DNA from: Piezodorus guildinii
Taxonomy: Eukaryota > Arthropoda > Insecta > Hemiptera > Pentatomidae
Reading direction: 5' to 3'
Length of the DNA: 64,000 nt
Assembly (NCBI GenBank): GCA_023052935.1
Contig: CM041292.1
Span: 133,376,951 to 133,440,950, forward strand
Shown piece after piece: positions 22,300-35,027 of the stretch (its first letter is position 1; the number at the start of each line of letters is the position of its first letter). The position numbers and the translations under genes were made by a program. The notes under the pieces are model-generated. The model was not told the origin of the DNA. It saw only the letters and a program-made list of their open reading frames with translations, and did not search any database.

Positions 22300-23104
22300 T
22301 TGCAAGTAGCAATCAAATTACGTTAAAGGTCTACATGAGTGTTTTCTTGTAAATGTTGAAAGCCCTTATATTTAGGGTGCTTCCTTCTATAAACTTCCTG
22401 ACTTTGATTAAAATTTTAAGAAAACGGCTTTGATTAACAAAAAAATCGTAAAAGCGCCAGAAAATGATGAAAAGGAACAATTTCCATGAAAGAAATGAAA
22501 ATAAAGACAATAAATGAGGAAAAGATAAAAATAAAAAACAATTCACAAATACTTTTGCGAAATGTTCTTGTCACAATAAGAACAGTGAAAAAGAAATATA
22601 GGATAAAAAGTCATTTTCGCAATCACAAATATAATTCAGGAATCTAAGATGTTATTTATTTCAGGTTATATTTCTAGGATATGATAGTAAAATAGCAACT
22701 TCTAATACAAACATTTTAGCTTTTACATCTTCACCTATTCATTGTATTTGGTAGTCTTCAGTACTTCACAAATTTATGGGTATTCTTGAATATCTTGAAT
22801 TTAAAAATTATGATAATGAACAACTTAGTATTTAATTTTATTAATCGTGAAAATTACATGTGATCAGGTTTCTAGGGATTAAACGATATATTAGGAATAT
22901 TTCGGGTTAAAGAAGTGAGACTTCTGTGAGAAAATTACTATGTAAAATGTATCTGAACCAGATTTAAACTGAAAAAAAAATGGTACAAATAAATGTTAGG
23001 GAAATAAAGAAATTTACTATGTGTTGCTTGCTTGAATTTCACGTTTATTAACATTAAAAAAACAAAAAACCAAAAAACAAAAATAAATAAAAGAATCTGT
23101 ACCT
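22300..23104. other. AT-rich, nothing recognised
   Basis: A 71-codon minus frame at 22331-22546 is Phe/Leu-rich with no domain and is probably chance. Confidence 0.4.
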
Positions 23105-23385
23105 CTACAAGCCAGGAAGAGTATTGGGCTCAGTATATATAGAGATTCACACTGTTTCTAGGTCAATAGCCTAGGTGCATTAAGGTGATTCGGCCGAGAT
23201 CACACTCAGCCGCCAGGCATTTCCCCGATTTTTGGTACCTACTTTATAAAGGCTGGGTCTGCTTCAATAATTTAATACCAAATCCTAGGGTCACTCCCTG
23301 GCTGAAATAACAGAATAAAAGCTCTGGACCCAGAGCTCATTAGACCAGTGCTCTATCCACTCTGAAGCTGAGACAATTCTTAAAC
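23105..23385 (-). mobile_element. SINE-3 copy
   Basis: On minus the head reads AGAGTGGATAGAGCACTGGTC, close to the A-box half of a tRNA, followed by CTGGGTCCAGAGC. The body has TTATTCTGTTATTTCAGC, then a GGTACC-centred block and an ACTGAGCCCAATA end. The same body blocks occur at 31080-31290 and 62850-63110, defining a third SINE family. Confidence 0.7.
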
Positions 23386-23518
23386 GAATCTCGATATTAT
23401 TTTTGTTTAATAGATAATTTAATTACTCAGCATTTAAATTACTATAAAAAGAAAATATATATAATTTTTGGATACTTAGCGTTTTTGAACATTGAAATGT
23501 TAAGAGGGTGGGGTAGGT
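23386..23518. other. AT-rich spacer
   Basis: Nothing was recognised. Confidence 0.35.
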
Positions 23519-23911
23519 AATTGAAGCGTTGATTTCCAAAAGGTACTATATCCATTCTGGGGAATTTTACAGGAAGCGCGAAAATCTCTCATTACTATAT
23601 TATTAAACCAGCTAATTGGATTCTTTTCGCATTAAAATCTAGAATTATTTCTTTACTATATTAATAAAACCATATTAAAGTTATCAAATGAAATGTTCTG
23701 TTATGATTTAGAATGAAACTAAATGTGTAATAAGTATCTTAAGAAATTAATAGCATTTCCAAATCACGTTAGTAAATGACATGAGTGTTCATTAGATACA
23801 ATCAAATTGAAGATTTAGATAAAACTAAATGAGGAGAATATAAATATGTAAAAAAATCAATTTCGTAAAAAATGTCCTTTAGTACTTTTTGGAAATCAAC
23901 GTCTCAATTGT
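23519..23911. mobile_element. MITE candidate with about 30-bp inverted ends
   Basis: The left end (AAGCGTTGATTTCCAAAAGG) and the reverse complement of the right end (GAGACGTTGATTTCCAAAAA) match over about 30 bases with few differences. The interior is AT-rich and non-coding, and total length is about 390 bp. A related single end occurs at 13187-13260. No clear target duplication was found. Confidence 0.5.
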
Positions 23912-24645
23912 TCTCTAATTTAATCACCAACATATTTTTCCTAAATATCGAAATGCTGCAAAACAAAACATTTAACGGAAAATCGTTCTATTCCTTCAGA
24001 GAATAAAATAAGAAAGTATTTTCATTCATTGAAAAAAAAAAAAAAAATGAATGGCATGGCTTCAGCGGTAATTAAATCCCACCAAAAATAACAACTAAGT
24101 TAATCAAAGATTAAAGGTAGATTTTACGTGGAATCAAAGAAGTCAGAATTCTCTTGGGGTATTAGCTCCTTATTGTAGCAGCCAATTCCGTTCCTGCTTC
24201 ACCTTCTAAGCACGTAAGAAATACTCTTTTCTAGCTATTAATTTGTTATAATGTCTTACTCTCTCAACTTTTCACCAAATAATGGAGCTTTTTCTAAAAC
24301 ATTAGCTTTATATTTAAGATAGCATTTATTATAGCATTATGTGCTATAAATGAATGAATGAAAAGTGATTATAATTTTTATTTTGGAAAATTGTGTCTCC
24401 TATGCATAAATTACAATAAACAAAATGAATAGAATCGTTTTTTAGTATTTCAATCTAATCATCTCTGTGTTTATGAAATAATGTTTACTTGGTCAATAAT
24501 TTAATGTAATTTAAATATTCTAAAAAAAGGATTAGTTAAGGTGCTCTTATTCATAAGTTTCAACCAAGGTTCCTTATCTTTAAGTGGTATTTTTCTAGTC
24601 CAAAATGGTAAAGAAAAAAAAATTATTTTCGTCATTTAATGATAT
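23912..24645. other. AT-rich, nothing recognised
   Basis: Only homopolymer runs were noted. Confidence 0.4.
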
Positions 24646-24654
24646 TTTTGTTTC

Positions 24655-24870
24655 CGAAATGAAAAATCCGCAGCACAGATAGTTAACACAATTTGCAGTA
24701 TGTATGGCGATGATACCTAAGAAACTGATGCTTCAGAACTGGAAATTTCGACTTGCAAGACGAAAAGCGCTCAGGTCGTCCTTTAACTTTTTATGATGAC
24801 AAAAGTCCAAAAATTAACAGAAAGGTGTTGGCAACATGTAATAGATCAGAATGGGTCCTATATAATGATT
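24655..24870 (+). pseudogene. Mariner transposase N-terminal fragment
   Basis: The translation, with frame changes, contains VNTICSMYGDD (first helix-turn-helix region), GNFDLQDEKRSGRPLT (the linker and start of the second helix-turn-helix) and LATCNRSEWVLYND. These are diagnostic of mariner transposases, which cut and paste at TA sites. The catalytic DD34D region is absent, and several frame breaks make this a dead fragment of about 70 codons. A close relative lies at 58590-58805 on the other strand. Confidence 0.8.
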
Positions 24871-24949
24871 AAAAATATTAACAAGAATTTGAAATTTTTA
24901 TTGAACACCATCCGATGTATTTAGTTGCTTATAGTTAAGTTAAATTAAT

Positions 24950-25440
24950 ACTTGTTTGTGGAAGATGTTTCTTTGAGGAGTGGGCTTAATAAATGACGTT
25001 TGAATGTAGTTAGAAATGATGCTTTAAGAAGGGAGTTGTGCAGATTTAAGAAGGGTGGTTGCACGAATAATAAAGGACTTTTCTATGTGAAAGGACGGGG
25101 AGTAAGGAGGCCAAGGATATAGGAAGTTTTTCTGGCACTTGGGGATTGGAATAAGAAGATACCAATTAGGTATTTTCTTTGGGATTCAGGACAGAGCCAC
25201 CATTGACCAGAAACGTAGGATTGTCTAGAAAGGCCGTAAATAAATCTTATAAAGCTATTCATCAATCTTTTAGCCTCGTATTGTTTTGGTCTGAGGGTTC
25301 TCCATATGCTAGGTACCATAGTCAAAGTGGGGAGTATAAGAGAAGATACTAAGAGTTGACGGGAGCTTCTGGGAAAAGAGTCACGGAAACAGGGGAACTG
25401 TTTAAGGATGTAAATGGGAATATGGTTACTATTTTTTTAA
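24950..25440 (-). pseudogene. CR1/jockey-type LINE ORF2 C-terminal remnant
   Basis: The frame at 25325-25083 on minus contains FIRFIYGLSRQSYVS, a tryptophan/Arg block, RKYLIGIFLF and YILGLLTPRPFT. This matches the C-terminal region after the reverse transcriptase in these LINEs, and it matches in layout the copy at 57837-58205 (RFVVGTSRRSHVS). Past 25083 a related frame continues with FIIRATTLLKSAQLPS, which corresponds to the closing 'R....WN.LP' motif. Frameshifts and missing catalytic domains make it dead. Confidence 0.7.
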
Positions 25441-26519
25441 GTTTTGATCAAAAGTATCCCTACATATCATAACACTACTACCAGAAATATATCTTAATTT
25501 TTCTATTTTCTGATCATTGATATATAAATTAGCCATACTTACCTCACTAAGAAAATCCATTCATAATGAAAATTGGTACTAAAATAAAAATAAAAAAAGC
25601 GGCATTTAATGCACTGTTGCATTTTTTTTTTAAATATTCTTCAGTTTTATTTTTAATTCATGAAATCAAATAAAGTTTCCGTAAGAGAACCTGTATCAGA
25701 AAAAAGAACCTGTTCAATTGAAATATTTAATTGACATCCCAGTTAAAGTTTTTGCCTATCACCAATATGAAGCCATTAAAAGTTTTAAGCAGATGACTTA
25801 ATTTATTGATTAAAAAAAGTAGTTTATCATATAAATGAAAATGTAAAAGTTGTTCTCAACAATCTTTAGTATGCATTGCTTCCTCACTACCAAAGGTTAG
25901 AGAAATTTATATTCATCAAGAGAATAAACAAGAAATTCAAATATCTTCTTTCTTTTGGTAAATTATTTTGAATAATGAATCTTTTTTTTCTCTTTATTCA
26001 AGTAAAAAAAAGTGTCAACTGAATTCCTGAAACTCTAATACCCTTAAATTTGTCTGATTTCCTTACTGCATGCAAAATTTAGTTTATTATAATTGGGAAA
26101 GTTTTCTTTTAAAATGGTTTTATCAGAGGGTCCTTTCATAAAGTAATGCTGTGTTCAGATTCCATTGATTTCGATTTTATTTTTGTGATTGTGTATAAAT
26201 GTTACGAAACATATATATATAAAAAAATTGACATTAACTTCGTTTATTAGAAAATTTAAATAAGCTACACTAACCTACTTTTGGAAGGACGTATTTCCGT
26301 TTTTACCTCAATTTTTATTGATACTTCCTTTAGTAAGGAATCTTTGGAATTTCTGTTCTCAAGGGCTCTCTATATTCCCTGAAGTCTAGCATTTTTTATT
26401 TATTTATTTTTTTTTTTAATTCTGCAACTATATTATTTTCCTTATTAAAAATGCTTTGAATAGTGATTATTATTGTTTTTCAGCACCGTTAATTACTTAA
26501 AAGTATTCACTATCTTCAT
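25441..26519. other. AT-rich, nothing recognised
   Basis: About 1.1 kb without coding or repeat signal beyond homopolymers. Confidence 0.4.
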
Positions 26520-26660
26520 TCATTTACCTGATCCAGATGAAAATATACGTTGGATAGAGTATACATTACCGACGATGAACTATTTGGGGATTCAGACGAT
26601 CTGAAAGATGATGAAACAGGTTGGACCTATCGGGTCTCTATTATATAGACTTATTCGTAA
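26520..26660 (+). other. Short acidic coding-like segment
   Basis: One plus frame reads ITDDELFGDSDDLKDDETGW. Such acidic, Asp-rich segments occur near the N-terminus of some transposases and in many host proteins. No other support exists, so no family is assigned. Confidence 0.2.
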
Positions 26661-27179
26661 TTAATTAGAATGGTACCACGTAATGAAAAATAAATTTTTA
26701 AGCATAAATAAATATTCTTTTCTTATTGAAACAGTGGTTTATAATCTTTTTCGGAAATTATTCTAAGACGCTAATTACGAATTTATCATTAAATAATATT
26801 TCATGACTGATAGTTACCGTGCTTTAATTTAATTTTTTTCATTTTAATAGTGAATATGAAGATGTATTATTTTATTTAAATTAATTTGCAAATTAAATTC
26901 CCTTACCTTTTTATAATAAATACCGAAGCCAAACATACTTTTTTAATTTTAATTCCAGTAAATTTATAATATATATATATATATAAAATCATGGCCTTCA
27001 AAAATGTTTTAAATAAATTATTATTAACTTTTAATAGTTTCGAAAGTTAATAATTGAATCAAAACTTTGAAAAATAAATAATTAACTACTGTCCAGCTTA
27101 TTGGTACAGCTTATTTTAGATAGACGTGATAAATTAATTTACTTAGCAAAGCGTTTTGAGATAATGGAGCTATTAAATT
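26661..27179. other. AT-rich, nothing recognised
   Basis: A short (AT)n lies at about 26968-26985. Confidence 0.4.
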
Positions 27180-27523
27180 GGATTGATCATAGACCAATAT
27201 GATGGAATGGTACACCGCTATGAGAGCCCAATCCATCCTCCTTGAGGATGCTAGGTCGGCCATCTGGCGGCCTTGTTCCTAACTAAAACGCCTATTGTCA
27301 TTCCCCAGTTGGGCGGGAAGATCCATTCGCGGTGCTCTTTCGGTTAATTGCTTTTCTCGGTCGGAAAACTGGGGCACCTAACTCAATAATAACACTTTCC
27401 CGGGGGTTGCACATTGAGGAAATTATTTATTGGGTTCGAGCTTATACCTTTCGCCTTTACACTTCCTGAAGATATTTTAATCTATCTTCCTTTCGTTCCT
27501 TTTTTTTTTTTTTTTTTTTTTTT
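27180..27523. other. GC-richer unclassified segment ending in poly(T)
   Basis: About 290 bases are markedly GC-richer than the flanks (CTTTCGGTTAATTGC, TCCCGGGGGTTGC), with a run of about 21 T at 27503-27523. The composition and adjacent T-run suggest a retroposon fragment, but I recognise neither promoter boxes nor protein motifs. Confidence 0.3.
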
Positions 27524-28129
27524 CGAACACTTTTCAGTTATGATGGTAAAATTCATATGTAAATTATGATTATGAAATGATTTAAAAAAATTCACTAAAA
27601 GTATAACTTTGAAAACTAATCAATTATAGAGCAGTAGTGCATAACTAAATTTATTCAAGTACCCCTCATCTGGTTTCTGCAGTGATAGGGACCTCAGTGA
27701 CGTACACCCCTTAAGTCCTAGTTTGTTCCATTTCATATATAGCAACTAACACGCATAACACGCATTATATAAAACACCCCATTTTCTACATAAAAGTTAC
27801 CAATATGAGTATACATATTTTTAAATTCCACCTGAGTTAAAAAAGTAAAAACAAATATTATGTAAAATAATTATTTTCGTTCAGATATATCTCTATAATG
27901 GATGTTTCATAAATGTCTCGTCATATCGTGAAAGCAGTACTATATCTTAAATATAACCTTTTATATATGATCAAAAGCCCGATTTTCAGCGGTTAGGGGG
28001 GGAGGGAATCAAAATTTGAGATTTTTGCCGTTCAGTGAAAACCATGGATAACAACAAGAATCTCAACATTTGATTTTCCTTCCAAACCGTTATCATTCAT
28101 ATAAGTAATATAAATTTTATTGTTTTATT
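27524..28129. other. AT-rich, nothing recognised
   Basis: No motif was identified. Confidence 0.4.
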
Positions 28130-28417
28130 CTTGAGGTCTAGTATCGTCGGCAATGGCCAGCTTCTCCACTCATGCCCTGAGTGTATGTGGCTCTAGCGCC
28201 TTCGCTCAGCCTCCACTGGCTCTCAAGACCAGTGACGCGGCTGAATGAGAGTCGCTTGGATCTTCTGGCATTGTGCCTCGACATCCACTAGTGGATCTCA
28301 AGGTTTGTTTCAGCGATCCCTGGGACAGTTTGTAAATATTGTAAATGTGATCAAGATTGTTATTATATTTTATTTATAATATTTATTTAATTTGTATATA
28401 TATATATATATATTATA

Positions 28418-28449
<32 letters not shown>

Positions 28450-28600
28450 AATTTATTTATTTATTTTTTTTTTTTCATTGGTTTAATCTTTATTAATTTT
28501 TATTTACAATGTACATATGGGATGAATGATTTATTCTATCTGTAATACTCATTGCCCCAGAAGGTGGCAGATTGTATTATCTCTTAATAAAATGAATTAA
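28130..28600 (+). mobile_element. Jockey-type LINE 3' UTR fragment with (TA)n
   Basis: On plus this carries a block GCCTCCACTGGCTCT, the CAGTGACGCGGCTGA box (the reverse complement of the block at 53485 and 59580), TTTGTAAATATTGTAAATG, and an end with AATAAAATGAATTAAATAAAT. A (TA)n/(T)n stretch at 28396-28475 interrupts it. This is the only plus-strand copy of the UTR family in the window. Confidence 0.6.
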
Positions 28601-29859
28601 ATAAATAAGTATCGTCTTCTACAATATGACTAGATATTTATGTAACCCATATTTACCACTAATTTTCTTTATGGTTTTATTTTCTATTCTTCCCTTCTAT
28701 TTTATTGACCAATGATAGTAGGTTTATTTTGCAAAATTTAAGAGCTAATATAATTAAGATCTGGAATTTCTAAAACCTAGCGATAGTAATGGTGTTTGAA
28801 ATGTCCAAATATTCTTACGAATATTACAATTTATTTTTCTGCATGACGTAGTGCGAACTTTATTTTATTATTTCGAGGGTTTGACTTATTCCTCTTTTAT
28901 TTGGTACCACCTGCTTTTCTGTGCGTTTATATCGAGTAGATCTATTTGATTTTTTTTTCTGATGAAACAGCAAACAAAAAAACCCCACAAAATTTGGATA
29001 TCCTCCCCCTCCCTAACTTTTGAGCATCGGACTATGGATCATATGAACTTTTTTTCGCGCTTAAGTTCTATTAACTGCTCTCACAACATGACGAGACATT
29101 TATGAGACACTGAATTTGGTAAATGATATTTTGAAGTTGGGGCGGTTAGCATCATTTTTATATATATATATTTTATAAGAAGGATTTGTCTTGTGTTGTA
29201 TACGGTTTAAAGGATATGATTCTTAATAAAGTACATACAATTGAAAAGGAACAGAAATTTCATATCTTCCTTTGCTCAAGCTCAACTACTTACTTAGATT
29301 ATGATTTAGTAATAATGGTTGTTCTACTTTCAGAAAAGAAACTAAAAAGAACAACGCTTTATTTTAATATTCCTCGGATCTCCTTGCTATCTCCACCGTA
29401 AGATAAGGCTGGAAAAACTAAGGGTGTGTTCCATACAAGAATGCTTAAAATTTCAAAACATTATAAGAACAACGGGGAGATCAAGTAGCTAATTCAGGTT
29501 GCCTAGATCATGGAGTTTTGTATTCAAAGGGCCTTCATACAAGGATGGGAAGTGTAGCCTTGAGGGTTATTTGCATTTTTATATTACTTTTATGGGGCAG
29601 TTGCTACAGTGGCGGTAGATAGGGAGAATGGCTGCTTCACACCTCTCTAACACCATATACCTTATCATAACCACCTTCCGGATAACATCCTCGCGGTAAT
29701 TTTGCAAACTGATTCCTGTTTTTTTTTTTTTTTTTTTTTTTTACAGAATAAAATATTATTTTATTATACTGAATGAAATAAAATGCCAAAATTCTATAGT
29801 AATTGATAAGACGTCAGGAAAATTAACCATTAAGAGTTTATTGCCTAAACTCTGTTTTA
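28601..29859. other. AT-rich; GC-richer scrap at 29480-29720
   Basis: No gene was recognised. The scrap ends in a run of about 23 T (29720-29742), as retroposon edges often do. Confidence 0.35.
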
Positions 29860-30830
29860 AAATTGTCAGGACTGTTGTGAAAACACATTGAATTCATCTC
29901 TCCTACATACTTCCTTATTATCCAGTCTTACCTCTCTGACTGATCCTTTAAAATATGTTTCAATAGTTCCTATTCATCCCATTTCATTCCCGTCTGCTGG
30001 TATCCCTCAAGGCAGTAAGTATCCTGGGACCCATTCTTTACATTTTATACAGCTGATATCTCAACCCATCCTAACACTTTCCTTTGTATCAATGCTGATG
30101 AATCTTGCGTGTTATCATTGAATAGTGATTCATTTATTGCCTCCGTTAGTCTTCAACTCCATATCTAAGACCTGGAAGTATGGTGTTAGAACTGAAGAAT
30201 AAAAATAAATTCCAACTAATCCCATTAAATAACCTTTACCCTTCCCCGTAAACCGATGAGTTCTCTGTTTATATGTACATTATCATTTAATAATACTCAA
30301 ATATCCCCTGCTGAACGGATCCGATATGTTGGACACCATCTTGACAAATATCTAAATTGGAACACTTACACAAGCCTAAATGACAGGAAGCTGCCCACTG
30401 TTTTCGGCTACTCCAACACTGACTGGACTAATGGTCAAACATCTTAACTACAAAATACTCATCTATAGACCAATCTGGACTTCAAGAATTGAGAGTTGGG
30501 GCTTTACCAAACATCTAAGTCTTCCCGTATCAATGCTTAGAATCCGCAATCCGTCGTAAAATCCTCAACGCTTCCTACTTTGTAACGAATAAACTCATCT
30601 ATTTTATGGTTATGTGGTCAATGTTCCTTATTTTGCTGATTTGGCCTGATTGAAGTACTGTTTCTTCCGTGACAAACTCTATATCCCATTTAACTCACTA
30701 ACTTGTATAATTGCTTCCTCTTTAATTCCTGATAATCATCTGAGCCATTTAAAAAGAAGATAGCCGTGAAACCTTCTGATTTAGAACATTTTATAGAATG
30801 CTAACAATGGGTGGTTTCTAAACATCTGTG
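29860..30830 (+). pseudogene. Jockey-type LINE ORF2 remnant
   Basis: Pieces in successive frames follow the order of a jockey-like reverse transcriptase. They are SAGIPQGSKYPGTH (the 'GVPQGSVLGP' motif), then AERIRYVGHHLDKYLNWNTY (the 'YLG..LD..L.W' motif), RPIWTSRIESWG (the 'RPIWTYG...W' motif), and a C-terminal LKYCFFRDKL...IPDN...HLKRR segment near 30650-30765. The catalytic FADD box is disrupted, and stops and indels are frequent. The copy at 33480-34245 is a closer-to-intact relative on the other strand. Confidence 0.8.
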
Positions 30831-31079
30831 TCATGTATTTTTTTTATTCTATACTCACATTTATTGGATGTATTAAGTTAAGTAATACAGTTGTATTAAC
30901 TGTTTGTATTAACTGTAAGTTTGTTACCTATTTAAAAATAAGATTAACGTGAATGTAATAAGAGACCTCATTGATACTGAACCTTACACGTTACGGTAAT
31001 CCGTCCTGAGTGACTGCACACAGCTAAATGTTGCGTACAACTACAGTTAGTTTAGTATAAAGGTTTTAGGTTTAGTATT
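30831..31079. other. AT-rich, nothing recognised
   Basis: It may include the LINE 3' UTR, but no shared block is clear. Confidence 0.3.
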
Positions 31080-31290
31080 AAGTAAAGCCCATATTGTTTC
31101 TAGGCAGTCGGCAGTGCAAGGAGGTGAATGGGCCTACTCGACCACCAGGTTTCCCCTTAATTAAGGGTACCCACATTATAGAGGCTGGGTGGGGCCCATG
31201 AAGGTATCCCGACCCTAAGATCGATCCAAGGTTGCTGTAAAAGTGCCAGCCACTGTAGAAACTAGTATCAGGCAAATAAGCTCGAATGAA
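31080..31290 (-). mobile_element. SINE-3 copy, partial
   Basis: It shares with 23105-23385 the order TGTTTCTAGG, a CACCAGG...CCCC block, GGTACCYAC, ATAGAGGCTGGGT and the CCCTA-GATCG region. The tRNA-like head at the right is decayed. The 77-codon minus frame over this region is a shadow. Confidence 0.55.
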
Positions 31291-33199
31291 CATAACATTA
31301 GATGAAGACATATTTATTCAAATAGGTAAACATTAAAATTACACGAGTAATATACGCTAGACAATGCACATTAAAACGGACCATTGAATTTAGAATTAGA
31401 AATATAAAGAATAATTATTCTGGGACTAAGCCTCTTAAAAATAATAAACTCGTCCAAAAATTAGAGAATGCAATATACTATGAATGGCTGAGATACCAAT
31501 AACATTAAATGTTATTTACAAAGTTGTGCAAAAAAAGTGAAATATAATCAAACACAAAAGAAAAAAAAAAATCTCCTAAAAGATATTAGAGTTGATTATA
31601 GTTTAAAAATAAATTGATATATCCAAAAGTCTAGAATTTGGGCGGTGTAATTAGTTATTTCTTAAATTAAAAGTATTTAACTGAAATTTAAATGTATCCG
31701 AAAATTTGGAATTTTATTTTATTAGCAATAAAAAGGTTTTATCAACGGTGTATACACCCGAAAGAATATAGAATAAATAGTAAAAAAAAATTGAAAATCT
31801 CACATTTAAACATGTGCGGTACAAGATATTAAATATAACATTACTATTTCCTCTCGTACGTAACAAAACTCTTTCCGTTATCAGTTATATTACTGTAAGT
31901 AATTTAATATCGTGTTTTTAACCATAAAAGCCGGTCTCTAATAGCCTGTGGTCACTGATTATTCTCTGGTAAAAATCTCTTAAAATGATTTAACATATCT
32001 TTGAGGAATCTTAGCTCACAAATTGAAATATCTTTACTGGTAAATTATTTGGAATGACGTACTTGTCTTCTTTTGCGATTTCTTGCTCCGTAAAGACAGC
32101 TAGCTGAATTTGATTGCTACTGTTTTTGACAGATCTATGATATTATATAATTTTGATATATGCACAAAATCTTTTTATATAATTTATTATAAAAACAAAT
32201 AATTATTTAATTCCTGATACAAAAATCCGATCAGTCAGCCACTTTCTTTTTAATCTTCCAAGTTGTTTTTCGATATTTATTAACTTTGATTGTTTAAAAA
32301 CATTTTTTGACATAATCTCAGCTAATAAATTATTAAAAAAAACTTTAAAATGTTGTTAGAGCCGATCGTTGATTGGGTTAATTTTTAATGCTATGGTAAT
32401 GGCATAATCGTTTTGAAACCTTTCAATGAACCTGCAGAAAAAATAAACATATTATTGTTTAAAAATGTAAAGATAAGAACAAAACAATTGCACGATATAA
32501 CATTACGATATATACTCACCGAATGGGTGGATCAGAGATTATGCCAGTGATCCCCTGTTCTTACACTATAACATGATCTCTGCTATTTGACTAAGTCTAT
32601 TGATACAATGTAAACAAGGAAACTAGCGGATGCATATCGAACTCAGGATTATCGTTTCCATGAATTTTTTTTTCAATATTTTTCTATTTTTAATAATTTA
32701 AACATTGGCTACCCAAAGCAACAATAATAAATAAAAAATAGTACTCATATTCAACAACTAATATCCTTGCTTTAAATTTATTTTAAAAGTTACAATTTAA
32801 TTAATAAAAATTACAAAATGAAAGTTTCAAACAAAAGATGTGTTTTAGGGTAATTATTGTGTTTCATAATCACCTAACTTCCACTAGTAACAAGAGATTT
32901 CTTTTTTTTTTTTTTTAATAAAGAAAATTAAGAGTGCTAATAAATTAAATTACGAAGAAATTTCCGTATTTAACACAGCCAAATTAGGATTAAACTCACA
33001 TGATATTTAAATTAAATTTTAATTGATATATCAAGCTTAATCAATTTCGTTACAGCCGTTTTTGTGGAAATGGTAATAGGAATTGGTTACTCTGGTAGGT
33101 TGATTAAAAAAAAATTATTAATAAAAAATATTCTTAAACATTTAGATCTATCATTCTAAGATATGAACGGCTTGTGCAAGAATACGACTACACATAATT
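31291..33199. other. AT-rich, nothing recognised
   Basis: About 1.9 kb with homopolymers only. A run of about 14 T is at 32903-32916. Confidence 0.4.
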
Positions 33200-34255
33200 T
33201 CTTTTTTTTTTTTTTTCAACAACAATTTTTATTGAATATAATTACAATCTGTCTCAATTCGGACATCAATAGTAGTGCTGAAAGATATCGTACATACTAC
33301 ATTCATACAATATTTACACGGCATACAATTACAATAAAATATATACACAATAATGATATCAATAATCAATACAATAAAGTCAAGAATTCACTAATACCTA
33401 TATACACATACACACACTCATACACAGATCAAATTGAGTGGAGAATCTAGCCAGTGTTAGAACTCCAATATATTTACAAAAGGTCGCTCGGCCACTGCCG
33501 TTTCAATCTTCTAGGTGGGTTGTATGGATGAGTGGAGCTGGATAGGGATTGAGCTAGAGGATTAGGATGGTGAATTAGGTCTGAAATAAATGGAACATTA
33601 AGGTCGTGGTGCAAGGTATAGTTGGAGACATAATAAGGAGCATTTACTATTGTACGGAGGACTTTGGATTAAAAGGATTGAATGCGTTTGATGTTAGTAC
33701 GTTTAGCTGTCCCCCACAGTTCAAGTCCGTAGGTCCAGATTGTCTTATAGATTAATAATTTGTTATCGACTGTAAGTTCAGATTTTCTGTTGAGTAGTAT
33801 AACTGTCCGAATGGTCGGTTGAGTTCTTGTCTTTTAAGTCTTGTATGTGGGTTCCAAGTCAATCTTTTGTCTAACAGTAAGCCAAGATACCGGACTGTAT
33901 CTGAGAGAGGAATTGGTAATGAGTTGAAATAAACTGGCGGACAGGAGTTTCGTCTAAGAGTAAAGGTTATGTGTTTACATTTGACTTCGTTCACCTTTAA
34001 ACGCCAGTTATTACACCAGTGTTCGATAGGAAAAGGTGTCTCTGAAGGTTTAAGGATGCTGTTTCAGGATTGGAACTTGATGATAGGAGGGTGGTGTCGT
34101 CTGCAAAAGTTGCCAGAAAGGTATCAGGATGTGTAGGAATATCAGCAGTGTAAAGGGTGTAGAGGACGGGTCCCAAGACACTGCCTTGAGGAACACCGGC
34201 CTCAACGGGATAAAGGTTAGAAAATTCTTCACCACAGCGAAACATAATTTCTAAA
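33200..34255 (-). mobile_element. 5'-truncated jockey-type LINE
   Basis: On minus, the element runs from inside the reverse transcriptase (about 34250) through the ORF2 C-terminus (about 33480) to a 3' UTR and poly(A) seen as the T-run at 33201-33215. Truncation at the 5' side and a poly(A) end are normal for target-primed LINE insertion. The UTR lacks the CCTCCCTCTC block present in its relatives. Confidence 0.85.
33480..34250 (-). pseudogene. Jockey-type reverse transcriptase, C-terminal half
   Basis: The frame at 34245-33997 has AGVPQGSVLGPVLYTLY (motif 4 region) and ATFADDTTLLSSSS, the catalytic FADD box of LINE reverse transcriptases, then LNLQRHL. The next frame (33994-33752) has NEVKCKHITFTLRR, IPLSDTVRYLGLLLDKRLTW and HTRLKRQELNR. 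Further left, RRLKRQWPSDL (about 33485-33515) closes the protein as in the copies at 30750 and 63740. Reverse transcription primed at the target site would be its role. A frame break near 33995 and the missing N-terminus make it inactive. Confidence 0.88.
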
Positions 34256-34710
34256 TTAACAAATAGTTTGTACTAACGGTTACTGTGGTCTTTATTACGT
34301 TACTGTGATACTTCCATGAAACGACGGTAATTTATATAAAAAAAACAAAAACAAATGTAACATAGTTTATGTTCACTGCTGTAGAGTAACTGTACCATGG
34401 TTTCATTTTAAGTTACACAGTTTTTAAGAAGCTTCGTGATAATTGATTTGAAACGACGATCTGTCAGACTTTCTTTACGTATCCTTTAAGCCCTGTATAT
34501 TGTTTATATATTCTTTAACTAATTCACCCAAATTTTTATAATTCGAGAATATTTCAATAAGTTTTACCATATCGGTGCTTTTTGTTTTTTCTATGGACTG
34601 TCGGGCTTCTTTAAGATTTACAATGTATTGAGTATCGTTTTTTAAAGTTTTTTTTTTTTCCAAAGTACAGATTGGATAGCTGTCATTGGAGGAAAATCTT
34701 CAAAGTTAAT
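34256..34710. other. AT-rich, nothing recognised
   Basis: A 62-codon minus frame at 34475-34663 is Lys/Glu-rich without a known domain. Confidence 0.35.
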
Positions 34711-35000
34711 CAATGATGTTTGTTTGTTTAACGTCCCTTTACGCTGTTGTGGCTAATCGGACGGTGGGAGTACTAAATTTCGCCTTTCCCGATTTAATAA
34801 GGATAGGGATCTTTAACGAGTACCTGACATCGCATAGGTTCTGGACCACCTTTTATGGTCCCCTTCGAAGGACGGCATAACTAAAGATTTTTTACTCTTA
34901 TTAAAAAAATCCTAGGGCCACCTGCGGGTTCCAACACAGGACCTTTGGCATAGGAGACTGTTATGCTAACCACCATGCTACAGGTAACCCCAGTTAATTA
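34711..35000 (-). mobile_element. SINE-1 copy
   Basis: On minus it has the full order of the family: head with TAGCATGGTGGTTAGC, a B box changed to TGTTGGAACCC, body with CGTCCTTCGAAGGGGACC, and tail at the left. AGTTAAT occurs on both sides (about 34704-34710 and 34995-35001) and is a probable short target duplication. Confidence 0.85.
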
Positions 35001-35027
35001 TGTTCTCACCTTATTTTTGGGGATCGA

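Noticed and set aside
26520..26660. piggyBac transposase N-terminus
   Set aside because: Only a short acidic string supports it; no catalytic region or inverted ends were seen nearby.
34475..34663. Lys/Glu-rich 62-codon frame as a coiled-coil protein
   Set aside because: It is short, lies in AT-rich DNA beside a poly(T) run and has no flanking coding signal.
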